Below are positions 25,661 through 33,975 of a stretch of 64,000 bases of DNA, in pieces. The notes under the pieces are model-generated. The model was not told the origin of the DNA. It made no database searches and was given only the letters and a program-made list of their open reading frames with translations. Each line of letters starts with the position of its first letter. Positions within the stretch are counted from its first letter, which is position 1. The DNA comes from Micromonospora peucetia (lineage in GTDB: Bacteria; Actinomycetota; Actinomycetes; Mycobacteriales; Micromonosporaceae): assembly GCF_900091625.1 (NCBI RefSeq), contig NZ_FMIC01000002.1, positions 3,658,001 through 3,722,000 on the forward strand, written 5' to 3'. The position numbers and the translations under genes were made by a program.

Positions 25661-26128
25661 GTGCTCAGGCGGGATTCCTTCAGCTACACCGTCCAGGCGC
25701 GCTGTTCCCTCACGGAGGCCGCGGCGTTGCTGGCCGATCCCGGCCGGCAGAAGGATCTGCACCCGCTGATCGTCCGGGTCCGCCGGGTGCCGCCCCGCCC
25801 CGGCGCACGGGCCAGCTACGACATCACCGATCGACTGGCCGCGGGGCCGGTACGCCTGCCGATCACCTACCGGGCCGACGTCCTCGTCGACGATCCCGAC
25901 GAGATCGTCACCGTGGCCCGGCAGTGGCCCGCCACCACCGTACGCAACCACACCCGGCTGCGGGCGGAGCCCGACGGCGTGGTCCGCATCGACGTGGAGA
26001 TCACCCTCGCCGCGCCCACGCCGCTCTTCGGCTACGCGTTCCGCCAGGCCCGCGCCGCCCACCTGGGGCTGGCCGCCCGCCTCGGCGCAGTCCTCGACCA
26101 GCACCCGCCCGAGCACCCGACCGACTGA
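25661..26128 (+). CDS. SRPBCC-fold protein
   Basis: 155 residues from GTG, seven bases after GGGAG. The pattern of an N-terminal strand with a helix (TVQARCSLTEAAALLADPGR), a central beta sheet (YDITDRLAAGPVRLPITY, VDVEITLAAPTP) and a long C-terminal helix (AHLGLAARLGAVLDQH) fits the START/polyketide-cyclase pocket fold. The ligand is unknown. It is the first gene right of the divergent kinase-surE operon. Confidence 0.7.
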   Translation: MLRRDSFSYTVQARCSLTEAAALLADPGRQKDLHPLIVRVRRVPPRPGARASYDITDRLAAGPVRLPITYRADVLVDDPDEIVTVARQWPATTVRNHTRLRAEPDGVVRIDVEITLAAPTPLFGYAFRQARAAHLGLAARLGAVLDQHPPEHPTD

Positions 26129-26160
26129 CCCACGACGGCGCCCGCCCTGCTGGGCGGCGG

Positions 26161-26250
26161 ACGCGACGGCACCGGCTCCGCTCGCGCCGGACGCGACGGC
26201 ACCGGCTCCGCTCGCGCCGGACGCGACGGCACCGGCTCCGCTCGCGCCGG
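26161..26250. repeat. three exact 30-bp tandem repeats
   Basis: Three identical units of 30 bp, each starting ACGCGACGGCACCGGCTCCG, fill 26161-26250, with a partial fourth unit after them. The unit length is a multiple of three, so both strands stay open. It lies between convergent genes. No spacers, so it is not a CRISPR array. Confidence 0.9.
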
Positions 26251-26323
26251 ACGCGATCGGGGCCGGTTCGCCGGGCGTGACCGCCTGGTGGCCCGCGCCG
26301 GGCGGGGCACCGGGGCGCGGGCG

Positions 26324-27391
26324 TCAGTAGACCGACAGGTGCACGTGGTTGGTGTGGTCGCTGGACGGGTCGCCGTTGGCTCCGCTGTACGACTTCCACC
26401 CGCTGCTCGGCAGCCAGATCTGCCTGTACCAGATCACGTAGAGCACGGCGAGCCGGTCGGCGTTGCCCACGAAGTACGCCGCCAGGTTGTTGCCGTAGGT
26501 CCGGTCGCCGCCGGTGGCGTCGCCGCCGAAGCCGCTCTTCTGGGCCGCGAAGTCGCAGGCCCGACCCTTCGGGTGCTCACCCGAGCCGCCGGAGCGGTAG
26601 CAGGAGACGTAGCGGGTGAAGCCCGCAGCCTTGGCCTGGTTGAGCGCGTGCAGGGTGCGCGGGGTGATGCAGCCGCTGGCGGGGGTGGGGTCGTTGACGC
26701 TGCACGACTCGGACGGCCAGGAGCCGTCGGAGTTGCGCGGCGCCGACTTCGCCGTCTTCTTCGAGGTGCTGCCCGGCGAGGTGCCCCCGCTGGCGGACTG
26801 CTGCCGGTTGGCCACCGTCAGCGCCCGTTCGGCCTGCTCCTTGCGTTTGTCCATCACGGCGACCTGCTTACGCTGCTCCCGGATCTCGCCGTTCAGGGCG
26901 AGCTGGGTGCGGGTGGCCTCGTCGCGGGTCTGCTGGAGGTCGCGCAGCGCCCGGTCCTCGTTGGCGGCCACCGCGTCGAGGGCGGCGGCGCGGTCCATGA
27001 AGCCGTCCGGCGAACTGCTGGCGAGCAGGGCGGACGCGACGCTGAGCCGGCCGGTGCGGTAGGCGGCCCCGGCGATCTTTCCGACCTTGGCGGTGTGCGC
27101 GACCAGCTCGACCTCGGTGGTCTTGAGCTGCGCGGCGAGCTGCTGCTGCCGCTTGACCGAGGTGTCCAGGGCGCGCTTGGCGTCGATGTAGCCCTTGCTG
27201 GCGGCCTCCAACTGGGCCCGCAGGGCGGGGGTGCCGCCCTCCTCGTCCTGGCCGGGAGCCGCGGCGAGCAGACCGGCGCGGGCATTGGCCGCCGCCTGGG
27301 CGGCGGTGACCGGGGTCACCGCGGCGCCGAGGGCGAGCATCGTGGCGATCAGGGCCGCCGTTCGGGCGGCACGTCGTCGTACGGGTGCCAT
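26324..27391 (-). CDS. secreted coiled-coil protein with M15-like peptidase domain
   Basis: 355 residues from the ATG at 27391; one three codons earlier is possible. A signal peptide (RRRAARTAALIATMLALGAA) is followed by a long coiled coil (about 60-205, as in wall hydrolase regulators), a Ser/Lys linker, and a C-terminal domain of about 130 residues. That domain keeps a zinc-site pattern of M15/VanY-type peptidases: SGEHPKGRACDF (His and Asp) and HTNHVHLSVY (paired His). It probably cleaves peptidoglycan peptides outside the cell. A c-di-AMP riboswitch occupies its leader, matching known control of wall hydrolases in actinobacteria. Confidence 0.83.
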   Translation of the reverse strand: MAPVRRRAARTAALIATMLALGAAVTPVTAAQAAANARAGLLAAAPGQDEEGGTPALRAQLEAASKGYIDAKRALDTSVKRQQQLAAQLKTTEVELVAHTAKVGKIAGAAYRTGRLSVASALLASSSPDGFMDRAAALDAVAANEDRALRDLQQTRDEATRTQLALNGEIREQRKQVAVMDKRKEQAERALTVANRQQSASGGTSPGSTSKKTAKSAPRNSDGSWPSESCSVNDPTPASGCITPRTLHALNQAKAAGFTRYVSCYRSGGSGEHPKGRACDFAAQKSGFGGDATGGDRTYGNNLAAYFVGNADRLAVLYVIWYRQIWLPSSGWKSYSGANGDPSSDHTNHVHLSVY

Positions 27392-27406
27392 CACTGGCAT
27401 GCATGT

Positions 27407-27530
27407 GTCCTTCCGTCAGCCGCCGACCGGGTTAGCTGACGGGTTCGGGACGGAAGATCCCTACCGCTGACGCGGATGCACCCCACGAACATGGTTCCCC
27501 GGTTCGCCCCGCCGGGCGATTAGGCGGCGG
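27407..27530 (-). ncRNA. c-di-AMP riboswitch (ydaO/yuaA class)
   Basis: Read on the minus strand the leader contains the conserved blocks of this class in order: GGGGCGAACCGGGGAACC, GGGTGCATCCGCG, TAGGGATCTTCCGTCCCGAA, CCCGTCAGCTAACC, and the closing GGCTGACGGAAGGA. The last helix pairs GTCAGC and GGAAGG with upstream blocks. The element ends about 15 bases before the start of the secreted peptidase. When c-di-AMP is bound the switch normally turns expression off. Confidence 0.9.
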
Positions 27531-27689
27531 CCACCGCCGGCACCGGTGGGTGCCGCCTGGCGGAGGCCGAAGCCGAGCCTACCGGTGCCGGTGTGACTGG
27601 TGTAGTGCAGGTGACGGAGGGTGTGTGTCCACTAACAGTCAAATCCGGCATAGCATCACAATACGCTCCCAGATTTAAGGTTGTCCTCA

Positions 27690-28607
27690 TTACCACTCGA
27701 CTGCCCCACAGGCCCCGGAGGACGCGCCGGGCTCGATCTGCAACGTGGCGTGCTCGATCTTGAAGTCGTCGTGCAGCGCGGCCCGGGCGGCGCCCAGCAC
27801 CGCGCCGACCTCTGCGTCGGGCTCCATTCTCAGGTGCGCCGAGGCCACCTCCATCCCGGAGGTCAGCGTCCAGACGTGCAGGTCGTGTACCTCGGCGACG
27901 CCGGGCACGGCGGCCAGCCGGTCGTGCACCGCGGTGACCTGGAGGTGCTCCGGCGCGGCCTGTACCAGGATGCGCAGCGCGGCCCGCCCCAGCCGCCAGG
28001 TGCGCGGCAGGATGAACAGCCCGATCGCGACCGCCACCAGCGGGTCCGCCCACCACCAGCCGGTGGTGGCGATCAGCAGGGCAGCCCCGATCACGCCGAG
28101 TGACCCCAGCAGGTCGCCGAGGACTTCCAGGTACGCGCCGTGGACGTTGATGCTCTCCTTCGCCCCGGAGCGCAGCAGCGCGAAGGCGCCGATGTTGGCG
28201 AGCAGGCCGAGTACGGCGACCACCAGCATCGGGGCCGCCAGCACCTCCGGCGGGTCGCCGAAGCGGCGCACCGCCTCGATCACGACGTAGACCGCGACGC
28301 CGGAGAGCAGCAAGGCGTTGGCCAGCGCGGCGAGCACCTCCAGCCGGTAGAGGCCGAAGGTGCGCTGCGGGTCGGCGCCCGCCCGCCGGGTGGCGGCGAT
28401 CGCGGCGAGCGCCATGCCGATGCCGAGCACGTCGGTGAACATGTGCCCGGCGTCGCTCAGCAGAGCCAGCGAGCCCGTGCGGAAGGCGGCCACCGCCTCC
28501 ACCACCATCAGGCCGGCGAGCAGCCCGAACGCCGCCCAGAGCCGGCCCCGGTAACGGTGCCCGGCATTCGCCACCGACCCGTGATGGTGGTCATGACCTG
28601 CGCCCAC
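27690..28607 (-). CDS. cation diffusion facilitator transporter
   Basis: 305 residues from a GTG seven bases after GGAGG; this start removes 16 unlikely residues. The N-terminus is His-rich (GHDHHHGS). Six membrane helices follow, with the metal-site motif SDAGHMFTDV in helix 2 and a matching HGAYLEVLGDLLGS in helix 5, then a cytoplasmic C-terminal domain (HLQVTAVHDRLAAVPGVAEV). CDF pumps export Zn, Co or Cd in exchange for protons. A palindrome between its -35 and -10 boxes suggests metal-dependent repression. Confidence 0.9.
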   Translation of the reverse strand: MGAGHDHHHGSVANAGHRYRGRLWAAFGLLAGLMVVEAVAAFRTGSLALLSDAGHMFTDVLGIGMALAAIAATRRAGADPQRTFGLYRLEVLAALANALLLSGVAVYVVIEAVRRFGDPPEVLAAPMLVVAVLGLLANIGAFALLRSGAKESINVHGAYLEVLGDLLGSLGVIGAALLIATTGWWWADPLVAVAIGLFILPRTWRLGRAALRILVQAAPEHLQVTAVHDRLAAVPGVAEVHDLHVWTLTSGMEVASAHLRMEPDAEVGAVLGAARAALHDDFKIEHATLQIEPGASSGACGAVEW

Positions 28608-28642
28608 GCGTCCACCTCCGTCAGGCGTCTGGACTCGCGACC

Positions 28643-28671
28643 AATCTATGCTCACATCGCAATGTGTGCAA
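28643..28671 (-). promoter_or_regulatory. CDF promoter with operator palindrome
   Basis: On the minus strand, TTGCAC (28671-28666) and TAGATT (28648-28643) are 17 bases apart. The spacer contains CACAT-TGCG-ATGTG (28666-28653), a palindrome of the size bound by ArsR/SmtB metal sensors. No sensor gene is adjacent. Confidence 0.55.
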
Positions 28672-28680
28672 GTAACGGTC

Positions 28681-30798
28681 TCAGCCGGTCGGGTCGACCG
28701 TGGTCAGCCGCTGGGTGGCCCGGGACAGTGCGACGTAGAGCGTCCGCACCCCCGAGCCCGGGTCGGCCCGGATCTCCCCAGGGGCGACGAGGACGACCCC
28801 GTCGTACTCCATGCCCTTGGCCTCCAGGCTCGTCACCACCTGTAGGCGCGGCGCGCCCAGCCCGCCCAGCCAGCCGGCCACCTCGTCGCGGCGCGGCACC
28901 GGCGTGATCACGCCGACCGTGCCCTCGACCTCGGCGAGCAGCGTGGTGGCCGCCGCCACGACGGAGTCCGCCAGCTCCGCCGGCGGCACCGCCAGCTCGA
29001 CCGGTTCGACACCGGTGGACCGCACCGCCCTGGGCAGTGGGAGATCCGGGTGCAGCCGGCGGATCTCGGCCGCGGCCACCGCGAAGATCTCCGCCGAGTT
29101 GCGGTAGTTCGTGGTGAGGGTGAAGTGGTGCCGCTTGCGCCGGCCCAACGCCTGGTCCCGGGCCCGGGTCAGCTCCTCCGGGTCTCCCGTCCACGCCGTC
29201 TGGGCCGGATCGCCCACCACCGTCCACGAGGCCAGCCGCCCGCGCCGGCCGATCATGCGCCACTGCATCGGCGAGACGTCCTGAGACTCGTCGACCACCA
29301 CGTGCGCGTACTCGCGGTAGTCCTCCGGGCGCTCCCGGGCCGCGTCGCGGGCGGCCCGCTGCCGGTCGGCGAAGGTGCTCAGCTCGCGGACCCCGCCGGC
29401 CAGCTGGAACGGGTCCCGCTTCGCCCGCGCCGGCTTCATCGGCTTGCCGAGCAGCGCGTCCAGCTCGTCGAGCAACGCGATGTCGGCGATCGTCAACCCG
29501 GCGTCGTCCAGGCTCCGGTACGCGTCGGCCAGCAGCCGGATCTCGGCGCGGGAGAGGATCCCGTCGGCGTACCGGTGCAGCCGGTCCGGGCGGGCCAGCC
29601 AACCCAGCACGTGCCGGGGGTGCAGCCGGGGCCACCACGCCTTGAGGAACTCCCGGAACTCCGGCCGCTCGACGATCTCGCCCTCGAACGCGCGCTGCTC
29701 CGGCAGCCGGCCGACGCCCAGCCGGCGGGCCTGCGCCCAGAGCGCCGCGAAGATTCCGTCGAAGCCGACCCGGCGGGCCTCGTTGCGGCGGGCGCCCCGA
29801 GGCATCGCCCGGTCCAGGATGCCGTCCAGCTCGCGGCGCTCCAGTCGGAGCAGCGTGCCCCGGTAGAGCAGGCGCAGCTCGGTCGGGCCGCCCGGTACCG
29901 CGTCCCGGGCCGCCCGCTCCAGCACCCGCCGCATCCGCAGCGAGCCCTTGACCGCCGCCACGGCCGGCGGATCGGTGCGGGTGGCTCCCAGGCCCGGAAA
30001 GAGCGTGCCCAGCGAGTGCAGGGTGGCGGTGTCCTCGCCGAGCGAGGGCAGCACCGAGGCGATGTACTCGACGAAGACCGACGACGGGCCGACCACCAGG
30101 ATGCCGCCGCCAGCGAACCGGCTGCGGTCGGAATAGAGCAGGTACGCGGCCCGGTGCAGGGCGACGGCGGTCTTCCCGGTGCCCGGACCGCCGGACACGA
30201 TCGTCACGCCCGAGCCAGGGGAGCGGATCGCCTCGTCCTGCTCCCGCTGGATGGTGGCGACGATGTCCCGCATGCCCCGGCCGGTGGCCTTCGAAAGCGT
30301 GGCCAGCAGTGCGCCGTCACCCACCACCGCCATCTCGGCGGGGGCGGCGACGGGATCGAGCAGGTCGTCCTCGATCCGGGTGACCCGCTCGGCGGAGGAC
30401 TGGATCGTGCGCCGTCGTACCACGCCCAGCGGCTGCGCCGGGGTTGCCTGGTAGAAGGCGGCGGCGGCCGGGGCACGCCAGTCGACCACCAGGGTGGAGG
30501 CGTCGTCGTCCCGGATGCCGAGCCGCCCGACGTGCAGCACCTGCCGGTCGAGCAGGTCCAACCGGCCGAAGACCAGGCCCTCGTGCTCGGCGTCCAGCGT
30601 GTGCCGCCGCCGGGCGGCGTGGAACACCATCGCGTCCCGTTCGACCAGCGCCCCGAAGTTGCCCACCCGGGCAAGCCGGTAGCCCTCCTTCTCGGCGCTG
30701 ACCGCCGACCGGCGTAGCTCGGCCAGTCGGGCGTACACCCGGTCGAGATGCCGCTGCTCGACGGCCATCTCCTGTTCCAGGGTGGTCTGGTCGGTCAC
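28681..30798 (-). CDS. helD: HelD-like superfamily 1 helicase (RNA polymerase recycling)
   Basis: 705 residues. An N-terminal coiled-coil arm (1-45, EQEMAVEQRHLDRVYARLAE) and the early segment VVDWRAPAAAAFY are typical of HelD. Walker A is at about 201-209 (GGPGTGKTAV), Walker B contains VVDESQDVSPMQW, and helicase motifs III-VI follow (GDPAQTAW, TTNYRNSAEI, SLEAKGMEYDGV, YVALSRATQRL). HelD removes stalled RNA polymerase from DNA using ATP and can protect against rifamycins. It is separated from the CDF gene by about 70 bases. Confidence 0.9.
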   Translation of the reverse strand: MTDQTTLEQEMAVEQRHLDRVYARLAELRRSAVSAEKEGYRLARVGNFGALVERDAMVFHAARRRHTLDAEHEGLVFGRLDLLDRQVLHVGRLGIRDDDASTLVVDWRAPAAAAFYQATPAQPLGVVRRRTIQSSAERVTRIEDDLLDPVAAPAEMAVVGDGALLATLSKATGRGMRDIVATIQREQDEAIRSPGSGVTIVSGGPGTGKTAVALHRAAYLLYSDRSRFAGGGILVVGPSSVFVEYIASVLPSLGEDTATLHSLGTLFPGLGATRTDPPAVAAVKGSLRMRRVLERAARDAVPGGPTELRLLYRGTLLRLERRELDGILDRAMPRGARRNEARRVGFDGIFAALWAQARRLGVGRLPEQRAFEGEIVERPEFREFLKAWWPRLHPRHVLGWLARPDRLHRYADGILSRAEIRLLADAYRSLDDAGLTIADIALLDELDALLGKPMKPARAKRDPFQLAGGVRELSTFADRQRAARDAARERPEDYREYAHVVVDESQDVSPMQWRMIGRRGRLASWTVVGDPAQTAWTGDPEELTRARDQALGRRKRHHFTLTTNYRNSAEIFAVAAAEIRRLHPDLPLPRAVRSTGVEPVELAVPPAELADSVVAAATTLLAEVEGTVGVITPVPRRDEVAGWLGGLGAPRLQVVTSLEAKGMEYDGVVLVAPGEIRADPGSGVRTLYVALSRATQRLTTVDPTG

Positions 30799-30962
30799 CG
30801 CTCGCTCCTCCTGACGTCGGCGGCGGGCGGCTCGAACCGTGCCAACCGCGCCAGGCCAACCGCAAGAGGGTACGGCCCGCGCGCAACCAGCGGCGTCACC
30901 GGTGCGGGAAAGGAACCCGCGTCACGTCCGCGCGGGCCGCGCCGCGCTCCCGGAGGTACGGA

Positions 30963-31886
30963 TCAGTCGACCCGGCCGGCGGTGCCGGAGGCGGCGAGCA
31001 CGCGGCGGAGCACGCCAACCAGTGCCGCGTTGACCTCGTCGGGGCGTTCCATCATCAACATGTGCCCGCCACCCGGGCAGACGGTCAGCTCCGTCGCCGG
31101 CAGCGCGGCGGCGATCGATTCGGCGCAGGGCGGCGGGGTGAGCCGGTCCCGGTCGCCGACCAGGGCTGCCGCCGGCAGGTGGGCGAGCGCGGCGAGGGTG
31201 TCCAGCCGGTGCTGCGCCCCGATGGAGGCGCGGAACCCGCCGATCGAGCGGAGGGAGGCGCGGGCCACCGCCGAGGTGACCAGTCGGATGTCGTGCGGGT
31301 CGCAGCGGTCGCCGAAGAGCATCCAGCGGATGCTGGGCCGCAGCGCGCGCAGCAGCGCCCGGGGCGGTCGCCAGGAGCCGCACCGGGCCAGCACGCCGGC
31401 CCCGGTGGTCTCGGCGATCCGGATCAACCGGGCGATCCGGGGCGAGATGCCGTAGACGGTGTGCGTGTGCCCCTCGGCCGTCGTGGAGACGAAGACCAAC
31501 CCGGCCGTCCGGGCGGCGAAGTGCCCGGGGTGCCGGTGTGCGTACTCCATGATCGTCATTCCGCCCATGGAGTGGCCGACCAGGACCACCCGGCCGGTCG
31601 GGGCCGCCTCGTCCAGCACCGCGACGAGGTCGTCGCCGAGCTGGGCCACGGTGGCGGTGGGCAGCGCCATGCAACTCGACCGGCCGTGCCCCCGGGCGTC
31701 GTAGGTCACCACCCGCACCGCGCCGTCGAACCGTTCCCGCAGGTCGGCGAGCTGCCGGTGCCAGGCCCGGCCGTCCAGCGTCCAGCCGTGCAGCAACACC
31801 ACGGTGACCTCGGCGTCGGCCGGCCCGGTCGCCTCGACGTGCAGGCGTACGTCGTCGGGTAGCCGTACCTCGACGTGCTCCGGCAT
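30963..31886 (-). CDS. alpha/beta-hydrolase
   Basis: 307 residues from the ATG at 31886, five bases after GGGAGG. The fold is complete: oxyanion loop LLHGWTLDGR, nucleophile S106 in LVGHSMGGMT, Asp in LVGDRDRLTPP and His in CPGGGHMLMM. A lid region (about 130-215) is present. The family covers esterases, lipases and haloperoxidase-like enzymes; the natural substrate is not visible. Intracellular, monocistronic. Confidence 0.85.
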   Translation of the reverse strand: MPEHVEVRLPDDVRLHVEATGPADAEVTVVLLHGWTLDGRAWHRQLADLRERFDGAVRVVTYDARGHGRSSCMALPTATVAQLGDDLVAVLDEAAPTGRVVLVGHSMGGMTIMEYAHRHPGHFAARTAGLVFVSTTAEGHTHTVYGISPRIARLIRIAETTGAGVLARCGSWRPPRALLRALRPSIRWMLFGDRCDPHDIRLVTSAVARASLRSIGGFRASIGAQHRLDTLAALAHLPAAALVGDRDRLTPPPCAESIAAALPATELTVCPGGGHMLMMERPDEVNAALVGVLRRVLAASGTAGRVD

Positions 31887-32033
31887 CGCCACCTCCCCAG
31901 GCCGCGTGGAACCGCAACACCGGGGACACCCGGTGGTAACACCGGCTACCCGCCATCAGACCACGGCAACCGTGTCGGTGAGAAGATTCGTAACCCGCCG
32001 GCAGGCGTTCGGTGGGCCCGCCAAGCTGGGGGC

Positions 32034-32678
32034 ATGGGGTCGCCGCAGGCAACACCGCCCGAACCCGCGCCGGGCGGGCGGGCGGCCGGCGGCACGCCCC
32101 GGGCCGCCCTGGCGGAACTGCTCGCCGGCAACCGGCGCTTCGTCAGCGGCCAGCCGATCCACGGCCACGACGTCACCGCCGCCGCGGCGGCGGCCTCCGG
32201 CGACCAGCAGCCGTACGCGGTGCTGCTCGGCTGCATCGACTCGCGGGTGCCGCTGGAGGCGATCTTCGACCAGACGTTCGGCTCGATCTGCGTGATCCGC
32301 ACCGGCGGGCACGTGCTCGACCGGGCGGTGCTCGGCTCCATCGAGTACGTGGTCGGTGAGCTGGGCGTGCCGCTGGTGATGGTGCTCGGACACGAGCGGT
32401 GTGGCGCGGTCGCCTCCGCCGTGGACGCGCTACGCGGCGGGCGGGTGCCGGGTGGCGCGCTGGGCCACCTGATCGACCAGATCGCCCCGGCGGTGACGGA
32501 GGTGGGCGTCGACGACTCCCGGGTGCATCCGATGGCGATCCGGCGACACGTGCTCCGTACGGTGACCGCCCTGCGCGCCGACGACCTCTTCGCCGGCCCG
32601 GCCGACGCCGGCCGGCTGGCCGTGGTCGGCGCCATCTACGACCTCACCACCGGCGAGGTCGCCCTGCTCGAGGTGTGA
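32034..32678 (+). CDS. beta-carbonic anhydrase
   Basis: 214 residues. The zinc ligands are C67, H120 and C123 ([21 protein letters not shown]), with D69 and R71 forming the usual Asp-Arg pair. The enzyme hydrates CO2 to bicarbonate in the cytoplasm, feeding carboxylases such as the acyl-CoA carboxylase encoded at 37 kb. The first 20 residues (Pro/Gly/Ala) are disordered. The ribosome site is a weak CTGGGGG. Confidence 0.9.
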   Translation: MGSPQATPPEPAPGGRAAGGTPRAALAELLAGNRRFVSGQPIHGHDVTAAAAAASGDQQPYAVLLGCIDSRVPLEAIFDQTFGSICVIRTGGHVLDRAVLGSIEYVVGELGVPLVMVLGHERCGAVASAVDALRGGRVPGGALGHLIDQIAPAVTEVGVDDSRVHPMAIRRHVLRTVTALRADDLFAGPADAGRLAVVGAIYDLTTGEVALLEV

Positions 32679-32695
32679 GGAAAGGGACCCTTCCT
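32678..32695. repeat. short GGAAAGGG/CCCTTCC palindrome
   Basis: An 18-bp near-palindrome (AGGAAAGGGACCCTTCCT) at the stop codon of the anhydrase gene. It resembles the core of the larger hairpin at 9447-9498. Confidence 0.55.
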
Positions 32696-32713
32696 CTCCT
32701 GTCCGCAGACGCC

Positions 32714-32748
32714 GAACCGCCCGCCGGGGTGATCCCGACGGGCGGTTC
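32714..32748. terminator. bidirectional terminator
   Basis: A 10-bp perfect stem (GAACCGCCCG with CGGGCGGTTC) around a 15-base loop, placed between convergent genes. Confidence 0.75.
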
Positions 32749-32769
32749 AGGTGTCGCGTGGGGGAGGGC

Positions 32770-33099
32770 TCAGCCCTCGAAGACGCCGGCCTCGACGAGG
32801 CGCTTCTCGGTGGCGTCCCAGCCGTCACCCGGGTGGGTGGCGTTGAGGTTGTTGATCTCGACCCGGATCTTCGCGGCGTGACCCGCGGCGGCCAGCACCC
32901 GGATCTCCTCGATGAAGGCCTCGGAGTCGGTGCGCAGGTGCGCGGTCTTGCCGTTGGTCAGGTTACGCACGTAGGCGTTCTTGCCGCCGTTGAGCGGGAT
33001 GAGGTACTTGAACTCGCCCAGCACGCTGAGGGCGCCACCCTGGCCAGCCTGGCCGGCCCGGACTGACGCGCGCGCGGTCTTAGAGGTGTTGCTCGCCAC
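32770..33099 (-). CDS. conserved small hypothetical protein
   Basis: 109 residues from GTG, preceded by AAGGAG at nine bases. The first 25 residues are Ser/Ala/Gly-rich and likely flexible. The rest has a clear alternating pattern ([40 protein letters not shown]) that suggests a compact alpha/beta fold. Strong, ordinary codon use and a good ribosome site argue that it is expressed well. No domain is recognised. Confidence 0.75.
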   Translation of the reverse strand: MASNTSKTARASVRAGQAGQGGALSVLGEFKYLIPLNGGKNAYVRNLTNGKTAHLRTDSEAFIEEIRVLAAAGHAAKIRVEINNLNATHPGDGWDATEKRLVEAGVFEG

Positions 33100-33407
33100 G
33101 GAGGTACTCCTTGCAAGACGTACGGGAGGACGGAACGTCCGGGGGCTGTGCGGGCGACACCCTGGTGGGTGGGCCCGCGGAAGTTGTGCGCGGCACAGGC
33201 CGCCGATGGAACTGTACAGGACCGCGACCCCTGGCTGGTCACCGCGTCGTGAGGGCACAACCGGGTCATCCGTCCGACTATTTCCGACCCGCGAATTTTC
33301 CGATTCCCTGGCGCACCATCCGTCACAGCAGTCATCATGTGTTCCAGCAACCACTCGGGTGGTCGAGGTCGTAGGGGAAGACGCACCTCGCTCTCCGGGA
33401 GGTCACC
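33100..33407. other. divergent promoter region
   Basis: About 308 bases lie between the divergent hypothetical and DUF3145 genes. AT-richer sequence at 33275-33345 probably holds promoters; no boxes are assigned. Nothing else is seen. Confidence 0.4.
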
Positions 33408-33899
33408 GTGCCAACGCGTGGCGTCGTATACGTCCATTCGACCCCGCTCGCCGTGTGCTCACACGTCGAGTGGGCGATCGCGCGCGTCCTTGCCGCGCCG
33501 GTCAACCTGCAGTGGACGGCTCAGCCCGTCGACCCCGGCGTCCGCCGGGCCGAGTGCGGGTGGACCGGTCGTCCGGGGACGGGCGCCGAGCTGGCTGCTG
33601 CCCTCCGGCAATGGCCCATGATCCGTTTTGAGGTCACCGAGGAGCCGAGCCCCGGCACCGACGGCGAACGCTTCATGCACGTGCCCGGGCGGGGCCTGTT
33701 CCGGGCGACCGTCGGGGCGGCCGGCGACATCCAGCTCGGCGAGGACCGGCTGCGCAGCATCATGGCGGGCGCGCGGGCGCCGGAGGCCCTCGCGCACGCC
33801 CTCGACAAGGCGCTCGGCACCGCGTGGGACGCCGAACTGGAGCCCTACCGGTACGCCGGCGACGGCGCCCCGGTGACCCTGCTCACCCGGGTCGGCTGA
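33408..33899 (+). CDS. DUF3145 family protein
   Basis: 163 residues, GTG six bases after GGGAGG. The start TRGVVYVHSTPLAVCSHVEWA and the later RFEVTEEPSPGTDGERFMHV are typical of the actinobacterial DUF3145 family, whose genes often sit near fatty acid synthesis genes, as here. The function is not known. The conserved His, Cys and Trp in the first 30 residues may mark a binding site. Confidence 0.85.
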   Translation: MPTRGVVYVHSTPLAVCSHVEWAIARVLAAPVNLQWTAQPVDPGVRRAECGWTGRPGTGAELAAALRQWPMIRFEVTEEPSPGTDGERFMHVPGRGLFRATVGAAGDIQLGEDRLRSIMAGARAPEALAHALDKALGTAWDAELEPYRYAGDGAPVTLLTRVG

Positions 33900-33975
33900 C
33901 GCCCCGGCGGGACCAGGGACCGGTCCCGCCACCGGGTGAAGGTCAAGTTGCCCCGATAAGGGGTGAACTGGTGGG

